Part shown: positions 61,589 through 64,000 of the stretch, piece after piece
Layout of the letters: every line of letters starts with the position of its first letter
Position numbering within the stretch: the stretch's first letter is position 1
Source of the DNA: Catenulispora sp. EB89
GTDB taxonomy: Bacteria > Actinomycetota > Actinomycetes > Streptomycetales > Catenulisporaceae
Direction: 5' to 3'
NCBI RefSeq assembly: GCF_041261445.1
Contig: NZ_JBGCCU010000007.1
Coordinates: forward strand, 62,001 to 126,000
Length of the DNA stretch: 64,000 bases
Position numbers and translations under genes: made by a program
Notes under the pieces: model-generated
Database searches by the model: none
What the model was told of the DNA's origin: nothing
What the model saw: the letters and a program-made list of their open reading frames with translations, nothing else

Positions 61589-62395
61589 ATGGACGACGCG
61601 CTCGACGACGTGTTCAAGGCGCTGGCCGACCCGAGTCGGCGCGCGCTGCTCGACACGCTCAACGCCCGCAACGGGCAGACGCTGCGTGAGCTGTGCGCCG
61701 GCCTGGAGATGGCCCGGCAGTCCGTCAGCAAGCACCTCGCGGTGCTGGAGGAGGCCGGGCTGGTGACCACCGTGTGGCGGGGCCGCGAGAAGTTGCACTA
61801 CCTCAACGCCGCTCCCGTGCACGAGATCGCCCACCGCTGGATCAGCCGCTTCGACCAGGCCAGGGTCCAAGCCCTGGCGGACCTGAAACTCGCCTTGGAG
61901 GAGACCCCGATGGACGCCCCGACCTTCGTCTACACCACCTACATCCGCACCACTCCGCAGAAGCTCTGGCAGGCCCTGACCGAGCCCGCCTTCACCCAGC
62001 GCTACTGGTCCACGGAGTTCACCACCGACTGGCAGGTCGGCTCGCCGATGACCTGGGACAACCACGGCGTCGTGATCACCGACCCGGAGCAGGTCGTGCT
62101 GGAGGCCGAGCCCTACAGCAAGCTCTCCTACACCTGGCACTCCGTCACCCCGGAGCTGGCCAAGCGCTTCGAGTGGGACGACGAGACGCTGGCCAAGCTC
62201 TCCGCCGAGGCCCGCTCGAAGGTCACCTTCACCATCGACGAGGAAGCCGGCCAGGTGGTGAAGCTGACCGTCGTGCACGACGGCTTCGACCCGGGGTCGA
62301 AGTTCGCCGAGATGGTCAGCCACGGCTGGCCGGCCGTGGTGGCGAGCCTGAAGTCGCTGCTGGAGACCGGCGAGCCGCTGTCGGAGGGGAACTGA
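61589..62395 (+). CDS. ArsR-type regulator fused to an SRPBCC (AHSA1/START-like) domain
   Basis: 268 residues. N-terminal ArsR winged helix (about 1-95: VFKALADPSRRALLDTLNAR, SVSKHLAVLEEAGLV, HEIAHRWISRFD) with no metal-binding Cys pair. The C-terminal SRPBCC domain (about 105-262) has TTYIRTTPQKLWQALTEPAF, WDNHGVVITDPEQVVLE and TVVHDGFDPGSKF. These two parts are more often two adjacent genes, so the single reading frame makes a ligand-responsive repressor. ATG 61589 is preceded by GGAGG, 11 bases away. Ligand unknown; hydrophobic ligands are typical for SRPBCC. Confidence 0.85.
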   Translation: MDDALDDVFKALADPSRRALLDTLNARNGQTLRELCAGLEMARQSVSKHLAVLEEAGLVTTVWRGREKLHYLNAAPVHEIAHRWISRFDQARVQALADLKLALEETPMDAPTFVYTTYIRTTPQKLWQALTEPAFTQRYWSTEFTTDWQVGSPMTWDNHGVVITDPEQVVLEAEPYSKLSYTWHSVTPELAKRFEWDDETLAKLSAEARSKVTFTIDEEAGQVVKLTVVHDGFDPGSKFAEMVSHGWPAVVASLKSLLETGEPLSEGN

Positions 62396-62416
62396 AGCTA
62401 CCGGCGGGTAACATAT

Positions 62417-62443
62417 CAGGGGCGATCACTATGATCGCCCCTG
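62417..62443. terminator. Perfect 12-bp hairpin CAGGGGCGATCA-cta-TGATCGCCCCTG
   Basis: Lies 21 bases past the arsR-SRPBCC stop and 68 before the thioesterase. No T-run; probably a terminator of actinobacterial style, possibly an operator. Confidence 0.6.
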
Positions 62444-62510
62444 ATGCACGTCCGCGTACATATCCGCCCAGCGCCACCGCACGCTGCACACGCCCAGCAA
62501 GGAGACGACC

Positions 62511-62927
62511 ATGGTCTTCTCGGTCCCCGTCACCGTCCGAGGCTACGAACTCGACACCCAGGGCCACCTCAACCAGGCCGTCTACCTCCAGTACTCCGAG
62601 CACGCACGCTGGGAACTGCTCCGCGCGGCCGGCATCCAGCAGAACGACCTGATCGCCGGCGGCATCGGCCCGGTCGTCCTCGAGCTGAACGTCAAGTTCC
62701 TGCGCGAGCTGCGCGGAGGCGAGGAAGTGGACGTCACCTGCGAGCTCGCCTGGGCCGAGGGCAAAGTCTTCCAGTTCAAGCAGCAGGTCCTGAAGAAGGA
62801 CGGCACAGTCTGCGCCGACATCATCGTGGTCGGCGGCATCCTGGACCTCCAGGCGCGCAAGCTGGTCCCGAGCCCGGCCGAGCGGCTGGCGGCGGTGGCG
62901 AGCGATCCGGCGCTGTTGGGGATCTGA
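62511..62927 (+). CDS. Hotdog-fold acyl-CoA thioesterase
   Basis: 138 residues of the 4-hydroxybenzoyl-CoA thioesterase (4HBT) class. GYELDTQGHLNQAVYLQYSE carries the D-x-x-x-H-x-N catalytic motif typical of 4HBT/YbgC. It hydrolyses acyl-CoA thioesters. AAGGAG six bases before the ATG. Stand-alone transcription; substrate unknown. Confidence 0.88.
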   Translation: MVFSVPVTVRGYELDTQGHLNQAVYLQYSEHARWELLRAAGIQQNDLIAGGIGPVVLELNVKFLRELRGGEEVDVTCELAWAEGKVFQFKQQVLKKDGTVCADIIVVGGILDLQARKLVPSPAERLAAVASDPALLGI

Positions 62928-62981
62928 GGGGCGGGGCTTCGGGCGGCGAACGTTGTCGGGGGCTTCTGGTCTCATCGGAGG

Positions 62982-63203
62982 GTGAGTGTCACAGGGGTTT
63001 GGATCGTGACGGTGGCCGCGGACGAGGAGCGCGACGCCGGCCCGCGCCGCGAGGAGCTGATCGAGCGCGCCAGCCGGTGGCTCGCCCTCGCCGCCGACGG
63101 TTCGGCGTTCGATGGGGCGGAGATGGTGGACGGAGTCGTCCGGGTCTTTCGCCGCGCCGCCGAACAGCGCCTCGGCGTCACCGCTGTCTCGGCGTTCTTC
63201 TGA
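62982..63203 (+). CDS. Hypothetical small protein
   Basis: 73 residues, not recognised. VWIVTVAADEERDAGPRREE, then LIERASRWLALAADGSAFDG, then GVVRVFRRAAEQRLGVTAVS: an amphipathic helical protein. GGAG abuts the GTG, so the ribosome site is poor. Reality of the gene is uncertain. Confidence 0.4.
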   Translation: MSVTGVWIVTVAADEERDAGPRREELIERASRWLALAADGSAFDGAEMVDGVVRVFRRAAEQRLGVTAVSAFF

Positions 63204-63420
63204 CCAGCGCTCCTCTGGCCGATCCCCGTCGCCGGGCCGGCCGCGGGCCAGGCGCCGCGCCCCGCGTCGCCGCCCGGTTTGTCGTCCAACCACTCACAAG
63301 TCGGACCTTCACCAGATCGGTTGATCGGCGGTCGCTGGGCGTTTCGCCCGGTGACAGGTGGTCGTTTCTCCGGACGAGCGGCACGTGATCGGTGCCGCCG
63401 CTACACAGGAGGAAGTACCA

Positions 63421-63660
63421 GTGCTGAAGACCAAGAAGATCGCCGCGCTCGTCGCCGCCACCGGCGGTCTGGTGATGGCCGGGGCCGGCATGGCCAGCGC
63501 CGAGGCCACCGCCCACGGCTCCGCCCAGGACTCCCCGGGCATCGTCTCGGGCAACACGATCCAGGTTCCGGTGCAGGTGCCCGTGAACGCCTGCGGCCTC
63601 ACCGTGAGCGTCATCGGCATCCTGGACCAGGCGTTCGGCAACACCTGCGTCAACGGCTGA
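63421..63660 (+). CDS. Short chaplin
   Basis: 79 residues. Signal peptide (KTKKIAALVAATGGLVMAGA with AMASAEA cleavage), then one chaplin domain: DSPGIVSGNTIQVPVQVPVN followed by A-C-G, VSVIGILDQAFGNTCVNG. The two Cys are in the usual positions. Short chaplins assemble into amyloid rodlets that make aerial hyphae and spores hydrophobic. GTG start with AGGAGG seven bases upstream. Implies a sporulating filamentous host. Confidence 0.93.
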   Translation: MLKTKKIAALVAATGGLVMAGAGMASAEATAHGSAQDSPGIVSGNTIQVPVQVPVNACGLTVSVIGILDQAFGNTCVNG

Positions 63661-63687
63661 CAGGCTGCGCGGCGCGCGGTGGGCGGT

Positions 63688-63733
63688 GGGCGGCCCCGAG
63701 GATCCCTGGCGGGTTCTCGGGGCCGCCCCTTTT
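63688..63733 (+). terminator. Terminator after the chaplin gene
   Basis: Perfect 13-bp arms GGGCGGCCCCGAG (63688-63700) and CTCGGGGCCGCCC (63716-63728), then CTTTT. Confidence 0.8.
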
Positions 63734-63946
63734 CGCGCTCTGAGGGCGGTCGTTTCCGTCCCGGGGCGGGCCCTGCGCGCGCGCCGACGACCAGCTGCGC
63801 GCAGGGTTGCCCCCGGGGTGCCGGTATTCACTCGTACGAACGATTCCGGGTTTAGTCGGAAAAACCTCCCGCAATCCGCCTCGTTAGCTGGATAGGTCTA
63901 TCGGCTCGTCTGAAGTAACGACAGACGGAACAAGGCAGGGGCTTTC

Positions 63947-64000
63947 ATGCAATCGCAAGTGAAGCGGCGGATCGTTTTCGGGCTCACCACCGGCGGGCTG
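63947..64000 (+). CDS. Start of a probable exported protein (cut by window end)
   Basis: Eighteen codons (MQSQVKRRIVFGLTTGGL) are visible. A basic n-region and hydrophobic start fit a signal peptide; AGGGG lies nine bases upstream. Next to a chaplin gene it could be a second chaplin or another cell-surface protein, but the mature part is outside the window. Confidence 0.5.
   Translation, partial: MQSQVKRRIVFGLTTGGL

Noticed and set aside
1-64000. tRNA, rRNA or classical riboswitch
   Set aside because: No cloverleaf, rRNA segment or recognisable riboswitch core was seen by eye; a covariance search (tRNAscan-SE, Rfam) would be decisive.

Overview
This window comes from a chromosome of a high-GC, mycelial-type actinobacterium. 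The evidence is the very high third-position GC, a chaplin gene, split LigD/Ku end joining, an ImuA-ImuB-DnaE2 cassette under a LexA-type box, a double-TetR fatty-acid regulator and many secreted polysaccharide-degrading enzymes. A Catenulispora- or Streptomyces-like host is my inference; no rRNA or other taxonomic marker is present.

Layout. 0-8.1 kb (minus strand): L-rhamnose scavenging. A secreted GH78 alpha-L-rhamnosidase with three C-terminal Cys-rich repeats lies upstream of a complete rhamnose-type ABC importer (rhaT, rhaP, rhaQ, rhaS), followed by the start of a LacI regulator. Three related TGAATCGATTCA-type operators tie these genes together. 8.3-15.2 kb (plus): a tightly overlapping PTS operon that carries everything it needs: DeoR regulator, 1-phosphofructokinase-type kinase, mannitol-type EIIC, EIIB and EIIA, a zinc alcohol dehydrogenase, and its own HPr and Enzyme I. 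15.3-23 kb: an APC permease, then a double-TetR regulator with an acyl-CoA dehydrogenase, thiolase and FadB (beta-oxidation). 23-36.8 kb: mixed accessory genes: a Clp-N-domain protein, a DsbA-like lipoprotein, an epoxide hydrolase operon, a GH9 cellulase with a palindromic operator, GtrA, a ROK regulator, a KamA-like radical SAM enzyme, a HEAT protein, an SDR and an Old Yellow Enzyme.

36.8-37.8 kb is a gene-free stretch of about 1 kb. It is built from a large imperfect inverted repeat (arms about 150 bp) enclosing nested perfect hairpins and preceded by a five-run G-quadruplex motif. It is the least explained structure in the window.

37.8-55 kb is rich in DNA repair. NHEJ genes (ligD ligase and ligD polymerase, the latter coupled to a HAD gene) diverge from ku. 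Farther on are a frameshifted metallophosphoesterase, LRV-repeat and truncated DUF4259/Imm1-like immunity remnants, and the SOS mutasome imuA-imuB-dnaE2 with an apparently leaderless, LexA-overlapped promoter. 55-64 kb: an arylamine N-acetyltransferase, an MFS transporter, a likely N-glycan degradation pair (GH95 alpha-L-fucosidase plus secreted PNGase A), an ArsR-SRPBCC regulator under a 20-bp-arm palindrome, a thioesterase, a short chaplin, and the first codons of another probable secreted protein.

A recurrent oddity is short tandem duplication running through stop codons at three gene ends (16.96 kb, 51.72 kb, 61.35 kb). No tRNA, rRNA, insertion sequence or CRISPR array was seen.
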